From Luteococcus peritonei (GTDB lineage: Bacteria > Actinomycetota > Actinomycetes > Propionibacteriales > Propionibacteriaceae), in NCBI RefSeq assembly GCF_039526385.1, contig NZ_BAAAIX010000014.1, positions 8,144 through 72,143 on the forward strand: DNA of 64,000 nucleotides, given 5' to 3'. Under the pieces are notes generated by a model. The model worked only from the letters and a program-made list of their open reading frames with translations. It ran no database searches and was not told the origin of the DNA. Both the position numbers and the translations under genes were made by a program. Below are positions 18,429 to 26,262 of the stretch, piece by piece (position 1 is the stretch's first letter; the number at the start of each line of letters is the position of its first letter).

Positions 18429-18472
18429 GGTGGTGGGCGCACCGGGNNNNNNNNNNNNNNNNNCCCACCACC
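18429..18472 (+). terminator. Probable terminator of menE-menA, interrupted by an assembly gap
   Basis: GGTGGTGGG at 18429-18437 is complementary to CCCACCACC at 18464-18472 and follows the menA stop by 7 bases. The unresolved 17 N at 18447-18463 lie in the loop, so true size and shape are unknown. Confidence 0.45.
18447..18463. other. Assembly gap (17 N)
   Basis: Seventeen undetermined bases. Flanks are G-rich on the left and C-rich on the right. The real length of the missing sequence is not known from the window. Confidence 1.
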
Positions 18473-18908
18473 GGGTCCGGCAACCGCCCGGGGGGTTTGG
18501 GGATGTGCGGTACCGGACACCCGCCGCGGGACCGGGGTGGTGGTCCGCGCGGCGGGGGTGCGAGGTCCGGGAGCTACTTCTTCGGGGGCGAAGTGTCACC
18601 GTTGACCTCGGCAGACAACCTAGCCACGATCCGGACCGATCCCATCACCGGCCGATCGGTCAAATCCGCAGCAAACCTGAACGAGCCCGGCGATTCCGGG
18701 ACCGGTGCCCCGAGGCTGCGCTGCGCTTGCAGGGTGCAAGCACCAAGTCCCTGGCTGGTAACGGATCCACACCGCCCTGGGCCGGACTGACTAGGTGGTT
18801 CAGATTCGTTCAGAGAACCTCTGGCAGGTTCAAATCCTGAAGGCTTCTCAGGCTTCAATGGCCGTCCGAGGGCCTCGCGCCCTGCCGCTGGACGCGCGTC
18901 AAGCCTTG

Positions 18909-18937
18909 TTGACAGCAGTTCTCCGAAAATTTTTCGG
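18909..18937 (+). promoter_or_regulatory. TTGACA hexamer with an adjoining perfect palindrome (possible operator)
   Basis: TTGACA at 18909-18914 is a consensus -35. Eight bases later lies CCGAAAATTTTTCGG (18923-18937), a perfect inverted repeat of 7-base arms around one T. No clear -10 is found at 16-18 bases, so the promoter is unproven. An AT-centred palindrome at this position resembles a repressor operator. Confidence 0.35.
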
Positions 18938-19044
18938 GCGTTGGCGAGACGGCCACAGTTGTTCGACTTCATCACTTCACTTCTTCGACTTGCCCCCGGG
19001 CGCAGGCGACCGCCCAGCCGGCGGCCGGCGGGGAGCAGGACCGA

Positions 19045-19092
19045 GGCCCGACCGGCAAAGGCTGGCAACCGCTGTCGGTGCGGCCCGGGCCG
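19045..19092 (+). promoter_or_regulatory. Structured leader element before the HAD gene
   Basis: GGCCCG (19045-19050) can pair with CGGGCC (19086-19091), enclosing two small hairpins, CCGGC-AAAG-GCTGG and ACCG-CTGT-CGGT. Alternatively CGGCCCGGGCCG (19081-19092) folds on itself as a perfect 12-base palindrome, which excludes the first pairing. Such mutually exclusive folds 37 bases before the ATG could control translation. The GGCAACC and GGTGC strings recall SAM-type aptamers, but the core does not fit. Confidence 0.3.
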
Positions 19093-19128
19093 AGATGTGA
19101 TGGGAGCACCCAGTACGAAGGAGTGCAG

Positions 19129-20076
19129 ATGACCGAGATCCAGGTCCCCCCGGCAGCGCAGGTGCTCGTCGACTTCCAACCCACCAAGGAGTTCTTCGTC
19201 GGCATCGACTCCGACGGCTGTGCCATGGATGCCATGGACATCAAGCACCAGGAGTGCTTCACGCCGTGCTACATCAAGTACTTCGACCTGCAGCCCATCT
19301 CGACGCTGGCCCGCGAGACCGCGATCTTCGTCAACCTCGGCTCGGTCACCCGCGGCCTGAACCGTTGGCTGGCCCTGCGCCGGCTGCTCGACCTGCTGCG
19401 CGACCGCACCGAGGTGGCCGAGCGTGGCGTGGAGATCCCCGAGTACCCCGAGCTGAGCGCCTTCATCGAGTCCGGCTTCCCGCTCTCGGACAAGGGCATC
19501 GCCGCCTATGCCGCGGAGCACCCCTCGGAGACCATCGACCGCTGCATCCGGTGGGGCAACGGCGTCAATGCCAGCATCGCCGACATGGTGCACGGCTGCG
19601 GCCCCTTCCCCGGGGTGAAGCGCGCCATGGAGGCGATGTACGACCACGTGGACGAGATGACGGTCTCTGCCACCCCGCTGGAGGCGCTGGAGCGCGAGTG
19701 GGGCGAGCACGGCCTGGCCCGCTACATGCAGGTGATCGCCGGCCAGGAGATGGGCGGCAAGGCGCAGCACGTGCACTACGCCGCCAAGGGCAAGTACCCC
19801 GACGACCAGCACATCATGCTGATCGGCGACGCCCCCGGTGACCGCGACGCCGCCGCCAAGGAGGGCGTGCTCTACTACCCGATCAACCCCGGCCACGAGA
19901 AGGAGAGCTGGGCGCGCTTCGTCGACGAGGCGCTGCCCCGCTTCCTGGACGGCAGCTTCGCCGGCGACTACCAGGCCGCACTGATCGCCGAGTTCGAGAC
20001 CTACCTGCCCGACGAGGTGCCGTGGCAGACCCTCTCCGGCACCACGAAGGTCTCCGCACCGGTCGTCAAGGCCTGA
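19129..20076 (+). CDS. HAD-superfamily hydrolase-like protein
   Basis: A cytoplasmic protein of 315 residues. HAD motif I is GIDSDGCAMD at about 25-34, with the nucleophile Asp27 and acid/base Asp29. Motif IV is IGDAPGDRDAAAKEG near 231-245, with Mg-binding Asp residues. A large helical insert between about 60 and 220 would be a cap domain that selects the substrate. Phosphatase activity on a small phosphorylated compound is inferred; the substrate is unknown. ATG 19129 has AAGGAG 5 bases upstream. It is followed after 26 bases by a GH3 glycosidase, suggesting a sugar-phosphate substrate. Confidence 0.75.
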   Translation: MTEIQVPPAAQVLVDFQPTKEFFVGIDSDGCAMDAMDIKHQECFTPCYIKYFDLQPISTLARETAIFVNLGSVTRGLNRWLALRRLLDLLRDRTEVAERGVEIPEYPELSAFIESGFPLSDKGIAAYAAEHPSETIDRCIRWGNGVNASIADMVHGCGPFPGVKRAMEAMYDHVDEMTVSATPLEALEREWGEHGLARYMQVIAGQEMGGKAQHVHYAAKGKYPDDQHIMLIGDAPGDRDAAAKEGVLYYPINPGHEKESWARFVDEALPRFLDGSFAGDYQAALIAEFETYLPDEVPWQTLSGTTKVSAPVVKA

Positions 20077-20102
20077 GACCACCCCGACGAAAGGACCCAC
20101 CC

Positions 20103-21824
20103 ATGCCCCAGCTCGTTGACCTGACGGCCACCCCCTACAACCTCGACCAGGGCCAGATCGACTGGGTCGAGCAGACCATCTCCGCCATGAGCGACGAGGA
20201 GAAGGTCGGCCAGCTGTTCACCAACCTGTTCTTCTTCGGCGAGGACGCCTTCAGCGGCAATGCGCTGACAAATGGCGAGATCCTGGCGAAGTACCACATC
20301 GGCGGCGCGCGCTACCAGGGCGGCACCGCCCAGCAGGTGCAGGAGCTGATCAACCAGCTGCAAGCCGAGTCGAAGATCCCGCTGCTGGTGGCCGCCAACT
20401 GCGACGCCGGCGGCAACGGCGCCTGCAATGACGGCACCTACATCGCCTCCGGCGCCCAGTGCGAGGCCTCCCGCGACCCGCAGGTGGCGCGCGATGCCGG
20501 CTACGTCTCCGGCCGCGAGGCCACCGCGCTCGGCGTCACCACGAACTTCGACCCCTGCGTCGACATCCTGTTCAACTGGCGCAACACCATCGTGAACACC
20601 CGCGCCTACGGCACCACCGCCGAGGACGTGATCACCTACACCAGCGCCTACATCGAGGGCCTGCGGGAGAGCGAGATCGTCACCTGCATCAAGCACTTCC
20701 CCGGCGACGGCACCGAGGAGCGCGACCAGCACCTGGTGCTGGGCGTCAACGAGCTCGACGTCGAGGCTTGGGACCAGAGCTTCGGCAAGGTCTACCGCCA
20801 CCACATCGACAACGGTGTGGAGATGTTCATGGCCGGCCACATCGCGCTGCCCGAATACCAGAAGAAGCTGGACCCCTCGCTGTCCAATGCCGACATCCTG
20901 CCCGCCACCCTGGCCCCCGAGCTGGCCACCGGCCTGCTGAAGGAGCAGCTGGGCTTCAACGGCATGCTGATCACCGACGCCTCCCACATGCTCGGCATGA
21001 CCGCCGCGATGCAGCGCAAGGACTACGTGCCGCGCGCCATCGCCGCCGGCTGCGACATGTTCCTGTTCTTCAACCAGATCGACGAGGACTGGACCTACAT
21101 GCTGCAGGGCTACCGCGAGGGCGTCATCACCGAGGAGCGGATGACCGACGCGCTGCGCCGCATCCTGGGCCTGAAGGCCAAGCTGCGGCTGCACGAGAAG
21201 CAGGCCGCCGGCACCCTGGCCAAGCGGCCCGAGGAGCTGGAGGTGGTGGGTTGCCCCGAGCACCTCGAGATGCGCCGCCAGGCAGCGGACAAGGGCATCA
21301 CCCTGGTCAAGAACAGCCTGGACCAGCTGCCCCTCAACCCCACCGACCACAAGCGGATCCGGCTGTACTACGTGGCGGGCGAGAAGGGTGGCCTGTACTC
21401 CGGCAACGACGCCACCGTGAAGACCTATGTCGAGGAGCTGACCCGCCGCGGCTACGAGCCCACCGTCCACGAGAACGGCAGCCGGGTGAAGGGCTCCATC
21501 GAGCAATTCAAGGCCGAGACCGATGCCGCGCTCTTCATCGCCGAGGTGGTGGGCTACGGAGCCCAGAACAACTATCGGATCCAGTGGAGCACCGCCATGG
21601 GCAACGAGATCCCCTGGTATGTGCACGAGGTGCCCACCTTCGCGGTGAGCCACAACTTCACCACCCACCTGCACGACATCACCATGGTCAAGTGCTACGT
21701 GAACGCCTATGCCTCCAATCCCGACATCATCGCCGGGGTGCTGGACAAGCTGGAGGGCACGAGCGAGTTCAAGGGCACCGCGAACGACCTGGTCTGGGCC
21801 GGCAAGTGGCAGGCGCGGCTGTGA
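20103..21824 (+). CDS. Glycoside hydrolase family 3 protein (beta-N-acetylhexosaminidase-like)
   Basis: A protein of 573 residues without signal peptide, so cytoplasmic. The GH3 TIM barrel covers about 15-340: KHFPGDGTEERDQH at 197 onward is the NagZ-type catalytic loop with an Asp/His acid-base pair, and ITDASHMLGM carries the nucleophile Asp292. A C-terminal alpha/beta sandwich (about 385-565) follows, which many short NagZ proteins lack. NagZ-type enzymes cut N-acetylglucosamine from muropeptides or chitin fragments, some by phosphorolysis. ATG 20103 is preceded by GAAAGGA. Co-transcription with the HAD gene is likely. Cell-wall or amino-sugar recycling is the best guess. Confidence 0.85.
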   Translation: MPQLVDLTATPYNLDQGQIDWVEQTISAMSDEEKVGQLFTNLFFFGEDAFSGNALTNGEILAKYHIGGARYQGGTAQQVQELINQLQAESKIPLLVAANCDAGGNGACNDGTYIASGAQCEASRDPQVARDAGYVSGREATALGVTTNFDPCVDILFNWRNTIVNTRAYGTTAEDVITYTSAYIEGLRESEIVTCIKHFPGDGTEERDQHLVLGVNELDVEAWDQSFGKVYRHHIDNGVEMFMAGHIALPEYQKKLDPSLSNADILPATLAPELATGLLKEQLGFNGMLITDASHMLGMTAAMQRKDYVPRAIAAGCDMFLFFNQIDEDWTYMLQGYREGVITEERMTDALRRILGLKAKLRLHEKQAAGTLAKRPEELEVVGCPEHLEMRRQAADKGITLVKNSLDQLPLNPTDHKRIRLYYVAGEKGGLYSGNDATVKTYVEELTRRGYEPTVHENGSRVKGSIEQFKAETDAALFIAEVVGYGAQNNYRIQWSTAMGNEIPWYVHEVPTFAVSHNFTTHLHDITMVKCYVNAYASNPDIIAGVLDKLEGTSEFKGTANDLVWAGKWQARL

Positions 21825-21866
21825 GCTGAGACCTGCGTCGCGGTGGACCCGCGGTAGGCACGAACC

Positions 21867-21898
21867 AGCGAGGGCCGGGGATCTGTCCGGCCCTCGCT
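21867..21898. terminator. Terminator hairpin after the GH3 gene
   Basis: A perfect 12-base-pair stem, AGCGAGGGCCGG with CCGGCCCTCGCT, around an 8-base loop. It is 42 bases after the GH3 stop. Its last base is the first base of the menC -10 hexamer. No U-tract follows. Confidence 0.75.
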
Positions 21899-21903
21899 AG
21901 GGT
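21898..21903 (+). promoter_or_regulatory. -10 hexamer TAGGGT for menC-menD
   Basis: TAGGGT is followed by 6 bases and the menC ATG at 21910, fitting a leaderless start. The AGGG could alternatively act as a short ribosome site. Confidence 0.4.
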
Positions 21904-21909
21904 GTCAGC

Positions 21910-22851
21910 ATGGAACTGCACCCCTACCGGATCGGCATGCGCACCCGCTTTCGTGGCATCACGGTGCGCGAGGGGCTGGTGCTGCGGGGCGAGGCGGGCT
22001 GGGGTGAGTTCAGCCCCTTCCTGGACTACGACGGCGACGAGATCCGGCCCTGGCGTACCGCCGCCCTGGAGGCCGCCGAGCAGGGCTTCCCGGAGCCGGT
22101 GCGCGAGGCCGTTCCGGTGAACGTGACCGTGCCGGCCGTCGGGGCGCAGCAGGCCCACCAGGTGGTCCGTGGCAGCGGGTGCAGCACCGCCAAGGTCAAG
22201 GTGGCCGAGCCGGGGCAATCGCTGGCCGATGATCTTGCTCGCGTGGAGGCGGTGCGCGACGCCCTGGGGCCCGGCGGGCGGGTGCGGGTGGACGCGAACG
22301 GACTGTGGGAGCACGACCAGGCGCTGGCCGCGCTGCGGGAGCTGGCGCGCTTCGAGCTGGAATATGCCGAGCAGCCGGTGGCCACCACCGAGGGCCTGGC
22401 GCGGCTGCGTCGTGACCTGGTGCGTCACGGCGTCGACGTGCCGATCGCGGCGGACGAGTCGATCCGTCGCAGCGGGGACCCTGAGCGGGTCAAGCAGTTG
22501 GAGGCGGCCGACGTGGCCGTGCTCAAGGTGCAGCCGCTGGGTGGGGTGCGGCGCTGCCTGCAGCTGGCCGATGATCTTGGGATGCCGGTGGTGGTCAGCT
22601 CTGCCCTGGAGACCGCGATCGGCATCAGGATGGGGATCGCGCTGGCCGCCGCGCTGCCCGAGCTGCCCTTCGCCTGCGGGCTGAACACGGTGCGGCTGCT
22701 GGATGATGATCTTGCCGATCCGCCGCTGGTGGCCATCGACGGGGTGCTGCCGGTGGCCACGGTGGAGCCCTCCGAGACCCAGCTGGCGCGCTACGCGCCG
22801 GAGCCCGGACGGGCGGACTTCTGGACCCGTCGGCTGGAGCAGGCGCGATGA
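21910..22851 (+). CDS. menC: o-succinylbenzoate synthase MenC
   Basis: An enolase-superfamily dehydratase converting SHCHC to o-succinylbenzoate. It has 313 residues. Catalytic Lys pair K95/K97 in TAKVKVA, metal ligands D128 in VRVDANG and D182/E183 in IAADES, a third Glu in LEYAEQP, and the second catalytic Lys206 in AVLKVQPLGG are all visible, the standard KxK, D, E, D/E, K order. The length is typical of the actinobacterial form. Its stop overlaps the menD start (ATGA), so the two are translationally coupled. Confidence 0.95.
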   Translation: MELHPYRIGMRTRFRGITVREGLVLRGEAGWGEFSPFLDYDGDEIRPWRTAALEAAEQGFPEPVREAVPVNVTVPAVGAQQAHQVVRGSGCSTAKVKVAEPGQSLADDLARVEAVRDALGPGGRVRVDANGLWEHDQALAALRELARFELEYAEQPVATTEGLARLRRDLVRHGVDVPIAADESIRRSGDPERVKQLEAADVAVLKVQPLGGVRRCLQLADDLGMPVVVSSALETAIGIRMGIALAAALPELPFACGLNTVRLLDDDLADPPLVAIDGVLPVATVEPSETQLARYAPEPGRADFWTRRLEQAR

Positions 22852-24485
22852 GCTCCTGGCTGCTGGCCCTGACCGTCGTGGAGCAACTGCGCCAGACGGG
22901 GGTGCGCCGCGTCGTGCTGGCACCCGGCTCGCGCAATGCGCCGCTGTCCATCGCCCTGGAGCGTGCCTCGCGGGCCGGGGAGGTGGAGCTGCACGTGCGC
23001 ATCGACGAGCGGTCGGCCGGCTTCCTCGCCCTCGGCATGGCCAAGGCGAGCGGTGATCCGGTGGCGGTGGTGACCACCTCGGGCACCGCGGTGGCCAACC
23101 TGGCGCCCGCCGTGATGGAGGCCAACCATGCCGGCGTCGGCCTGCTGCTGCTCACCGCGGACCGCCCGGTGTCCATGATCAACTCCGGGGCCAACCAGAC
23201 CGCAGACCAGGCCGGCCTGTTCGGCAACCAGGTGCGTGCGGCGGTGCGGCTCAGCTCGCGCACCGGCGATGTCGCGGCCTGGCGCTTCCAGCTGCGCCAT
23301 GCGGTGGTGGCCGCCCAGGGAGTGCGCTCGCGCCAGCCCGGCCCGGTGCAGGTGAACCTGGCCTTCGACGAGCCGCTGATGCCCACCGACGAGCAGCTGG
23401 ACCGGCCGCCGTCCTGGCAGGTGGACGCCTCGCTGCCCTCGCCGCCGGTACGGCTGCCCGCGGGCCCGCGCACCGTCGTGCTGGCCGGCGACGCCCCGCC
23501 GGCGCTGGGCCGCCGGGCCCACCAGGTGGCCGAGGCAGCCGGGGTGCCGCTGCTGGCCGAGCCCTCCAGCAATGCCCGTTTCGGCCGCGCGATCAGCAGC
23601 TACCGGCTGCTGCTGGGCAAGCAGGAGCTGGGCGGTGAGATCGAGCGGGTGGTGGTCTTCGGCCACCCGACGCTCTCACGCCCGGTGACCCAGCTGCTGC
23701 GGCGTCGTGACGTCGAGGTGGTGGTGGTCAGCGGCCGGGCCGGCTGGGCCGACCCCGGCTTCAGCGTGCAGCGGGTGGTCGACGACGTGGAGCTGGAGCC
23801 GGTCGACGAGCCGCAGCGCCACTGGTTCCACCGCTGGCTCACCGCGGACCTGGACCTGCAGACCCGCATCGAGCTGGCCGAGCGGCCGGAGAACCGTTTC
23901 GACGAGCCGCCGCTCAGCGGCCACGCCGTGGCACGGGCCGTGGTGCGCGCCACCGCCGGCGGTCAGCTGGTGCTGGGTTCCTCGAACCCGGTGCGTGACG
24001 CGGACCTGGCGCCCACCGATCCGCAGCTCGCGCCCGCCACCGTCTGGGCCAACCGCGGCCTGGCCGGCATCGACGGGGTGGTGAGCACCGCCGCCGGCGT
24101 CGCCCTGGCCACCGGTGAGCCCACCACCTGCCTGCTGGGTGACCTCACCTTCCTGCACGACGCGGGCGGGCTGTGGCTGGGCACGCTGGAGCAGGCGGCA
24201 CGGCTGCGCCTGGTGGTGGTGGACGATCGGGGCGGCAGTATCTTCCACACCCTGGAGCAGGGTGGTGAGGCGCACGCCGAGAGCTTCGAGCGCGTCTTCG
24301 GCACCCCGCACGCTGCCGACATCGCCGGGCTGGGTGCGGCCCACGGCTGGCAGGTGGCGCAGGTGGAGCTGGCCGACGAGCTGCGCGGCCGGCTCGCGGT
24401 CCCGCCGCGCGGCCCGGAGGTCCTGGTGGTGCGGGTCAGCCGCACCGACCGTCGCGCCTGGGCCCAGCGGCACGCCGCGCTCTGA
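22848..24485 (+). CDS. menD: SEPHCHC synthase MenD (2-oxoglutarate decarboxylase type)
   Basis: A thiamine diphosphate enzyme joining 2-oxoglutarate-derived succinic semialdehyde to isochorismate. It has 545 residues. The substrate-binding S-R-N triad is at 28-30 (LAPGSRNAPLS); the ThDP-activating Glu54 is in RIDERSAGFLALGMAK; GTAVANLAPAVMEA and LLLTADRP are further MenD signatures. The Mg/ThDP diphosphate region is LLGDLTFLHDAGGL with VVDDRGGSIFHTL. ATG 22848 overlaps the menC stop. The substrate isochorismate would be made by MenF at 29.5 kb. Confidence 0.96.
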   Translation: MSSWLLALTVVEQLRQTGVRRVVLAPGSRNAPLSIALERASRAGEVELHVRIDERSAGFLALGMAKASGDPVAVVTTSGTAVANLAPAVMEANHAGVGLLLLTADRPVSMINSGANQTADQAGLFGNQVRAAVRLSSRTGDVAAWRFQLRHAVVAAQGVRSRQPGPVQVNLAFDEPLMPTDEQLDRPPSWQVDASLPSPPVRLPAGPRTVVLAGDAPPALGRRAHQVAEAAGVPLLAEPSSNARFGRAISSYRLLLGKQELGGEIERVVVFGHPTLSRPVTQLLRRRDVEVVVVSGRAGWADPGFSVQRVVDDVELEPVDEPQRHWFHRWLTADLDLQTRIELAERPENRFDEPPLSGHAVARAVVRATAGGQLVLGSSNPVRDADLAPTDPQLAPATVWANRGLAGIDGVVSTAAGVALATGEPTTCLLGDLTFLHDAGGLWLGTLEQAARLRLVVVDDRGGSIFHTLEQGGEAHAESFERVFGTPHAADIAGLGAAHGWQVAQVELADELRGRLAVPPRGPEVLVVRVSRTDRRAWAQRHAAL

Positions 24486-24517
24486 GCCGCCGGGCAGCCC
24501 CCAGGGCCGCGCAGCCC

Positions 24518-26248
24518 TCAGGCCTGGGCCTCGGGCTCCTCGTCGGAGGCCAGTTCCAGACTGCGCAGCCAGGCGCGCAGGTGGTGGGTGGCCCGCACGT
24601 CGTCCTCGTTGTACTCCAGCACCCGCACCCGGGCCTCGTCGCGCTCGGCCTGGGTGGGGGAGTGCACGGCGTCGACGAACCACTTCTGCGAGTTCAGGCC
24701 GCCCGGGTCGTCGTCGCGCCACTCGAAGCCGGGCCCGGATCGGGCCACCACCTTCAGACCCAGCCCGAAGGTGCCGAAGAAGTGCTCCTTGACCAGCGTG
24801 AACATGTCCACGAAGCGCTCGCGCACCCGGTTCGCGGCGGCCACCACCTCGGGCTCCTGGCTGCGTCGGGCCAGCCGCAGCAGGTGGACCACCTCGTAGT
24901 CGGAGTAGTGGTAGACGAAGCTGTCCGGGCGGGCCTGCAGCAGCTCGTCCAGCCAGCCGATCGCCTCGGCGGCCAGTGCCACCTCGCCGGCATTGTCCAG
25001 GTCCTCGAAGCGGGCGAAGGCGCGGTAGACCGGCTCGGTGCCGGCCTCGCGGTCGTGCAGCAGGAAGCCCCACAGGTAGACCCGGTCCCCGGCGGAGGTC
25101 TCGATGTCGAAGTCGATCTCCAGGCCGGCATCGGGCAGGTCGATGGGATCGCCGGTGAGGCGCTCCAGCTCCACGCCGGCCAGCATCAGCGAGGCGCGGC
25201 GTGTGGCCAGCCGCAGCCGGGAGTCGGCGCCGGAGCGGTGGCGCACCTCCGGCAGGTAGCTGGTCATCAGCTCCTCGACGTCGGCATGGGCCAGGTCGGC
25301 AAGGGTGTTGACGCCGTGGCTGCGCAGCACGCTGATCTCGCGCACGTCCAGGGGGCTCTTGCTGATCCGCAGGCTCAGGTCGTCCTCGCCCAGCTGTGGC
25401 TTGCAGACCTCCCACCAGACGCAGTGGTCGCACTCGCGCACCACGATCGGCGCCACCATCGGGCGTGGGTCGTCGGCCCCACCGGTGCGCTGCTGGGCCA
25501 CCTGGGCCACCTTGAGCCGGAAGCCGAACTCGTGGTCGTAGCGCTCCAGGGCGCTGCGCTGCTTCCATCCGGTGGCTGCCGTGCGGGAGAAGGTGCGGAT
25601 GAACTTGCGGGTCAGCTCCACCCAGCTGATCACCGGCTCGGAGGAGCCCTTGAGGCTGTCGGTGCCGATCACGCCGGCCGTCGGCACACCCCCGGCCTCG
25701 AGGCCGGCGGCCTCCAGCACGCGCCAGTAGTGGGCCATCTGGAGCAGGTCGCCCTCACGCGAGGGCTTGAAGCTCATCCCGGGCACCTCGAAGCGTCGCG
25801 TCGGGCTGGCGAGTCGGCTGAAACTGGCGGCCTGGTCCGGCTGGTTGTTCATCTCGACGACGCGGTGCCGCTTCACCTCCACCGGCAGGTAGCCGGGACG
25901 GCCGTCGGCGCGGTCCGCTCCGCGCACCAGCAGGTCCGGGGCGCCGATCCGGTGGCCTGCCAGGTCCACCGGCAACCGAGGTCCCACGACCACGCGCCGT
26001 CCCTCGGCCAGAGCAGCCAGGGTTCGCTGCACCCGGGTCTCGGAGTCCGCCTCGTCGTCGCGCAGGTCCACCACGTCGGTGCCGTGGGCCACCTGGCGCA
26101 GCATCTCGTCCTCGTGGGCCTTGCTGCCCGCGAAGATCTCCTGCAGCGCCTCGTCGGGCTCGCTCGGCTGCGCCACCACGGTGGGGTCGTGGCGGTTCTG
26201 CGTCTTGACCGGGCAGGAGCGTGCGGCGTAGGGGTCCAGGAGGATCAT
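24518..26248 (-). CDS. TM0106-family RecB-like nuclease with Fe-S cluster and DEDD exonuclease-like domain
   Basis: A 576-residue protein of the family often annotated TM0106 RecB-like putative nuclease. The N-terminal half is a PD-(D/E)xK fold with D105 in IGAPDLLVRG and E124-x-K126 in LPVEVKRHR. Cys12 plus C273, C276 and C282 (ECDHCVWWEVC) match the split Cys pattern that holds a 4Fe-4S cluster in Cas4/AddB-type nucleases. A helix-hairpin-helix follows at about 300-330. The C-terminal half has the RNase-H-like pattern IDFDIET (D381, E383) and YNEDDVRATHHL. DNA repair or end processing is inferred. The start is ATG 26248, 14 bases after menG. No Cas genes are nearby. Confidence 0.8.
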   Translation of the reverse strand: MILLDPYAARSCPVKTQNRHDPTVVAQPSEPDEALQEIFAGSKAHEDEMLRQVAHGTDVVDLRDDEADSETRVQRTLAALAEGRRVVVGPRLPVDLAGHRIGAPDLLVRGADRADGRPGYLPVEVKRHRVVEMNNQPDQAASFSRLASPTRRFEVPGMSFKPSREGDLLQMAHYWRVLEAAGLEAGGVPTAGVIGTDSLKGSSEPVISWVELTRKFIRTFSRTAATGWKQRSALERYDHEFGFRLKVAQVAQQRTGGADDPRPMVAPIVVRECDHCVWWEVCKPQLGEDDLSLRISKSPLDVREISVLRSHGVNTLADLAHADVEELMTSYLPEVRHRSGADSRLRLATRRASLMLAGVELERLTGDPIDLPDAGLEIDFDIETSAGDRVYLWGFLLHDREAGTEPVYRAFARFEDLDNAGEVALAAEAIGWLDELLQARPDSFVYHYSDYEVVHLLRLARRSQEPEVVAAANRVRERFVDMFTLVKEHFFGTFGLGLKVVARSGPGFEWRDDDPGGLNSQKWFVDAVHSPTQAERDEARVRVLEYNEDDVRATHHLRAWLRSLELASDEEPEAQA

Positions 26249-26262
26249 GGGCGTGCGGTGCC

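Larger units (their letters stand above)
18473..19128. other. Long non-coding region upstream of the HAD-GH3 operon
   Basis: About 650 bases without a convincing gene; open frames here lack family resemblance and consistent coding bias. It is less GC-rich than its neighbours between about 18590 and 18990. It contains a G-rich stretch at 18489-18570, the hairpin ACTTC...GAAGT near 18586-18604, a tRNA T-arm-like CAGG-TTCAAAT-CCTG at about 18826-18840 with no matching acceptor stem, a palindrome at 18923-18937 and a structured segment at 19045-19092. Together with the gap it could hold a small RNA or a lost gene; nothing specific can be named. Confidence 0.6.

Noticed and set aside
18815..18850. 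tRNA-like T-arm (CAGG-TTCAAAT-CCTG)
   Set aside because: The outer stem pair mismatches, the 7-base acceptor partner is not found upstream, and no CCA or convincing anticodon arm exists. It may be a tRNA remnant but cannot be called one.
19031..19100. SAM riboswitch
   Set aside because: GGCAACC and GGTGC are present, but the P1-P4 core of SAM-I or SAM-IV cannot be built and the downstream genes are not methionine genes.
24518..26248. cas4 of a CRISPR system
   Set aside because: No repeat array or other cas gene is present, and the domain order is that of the TM0106 family.
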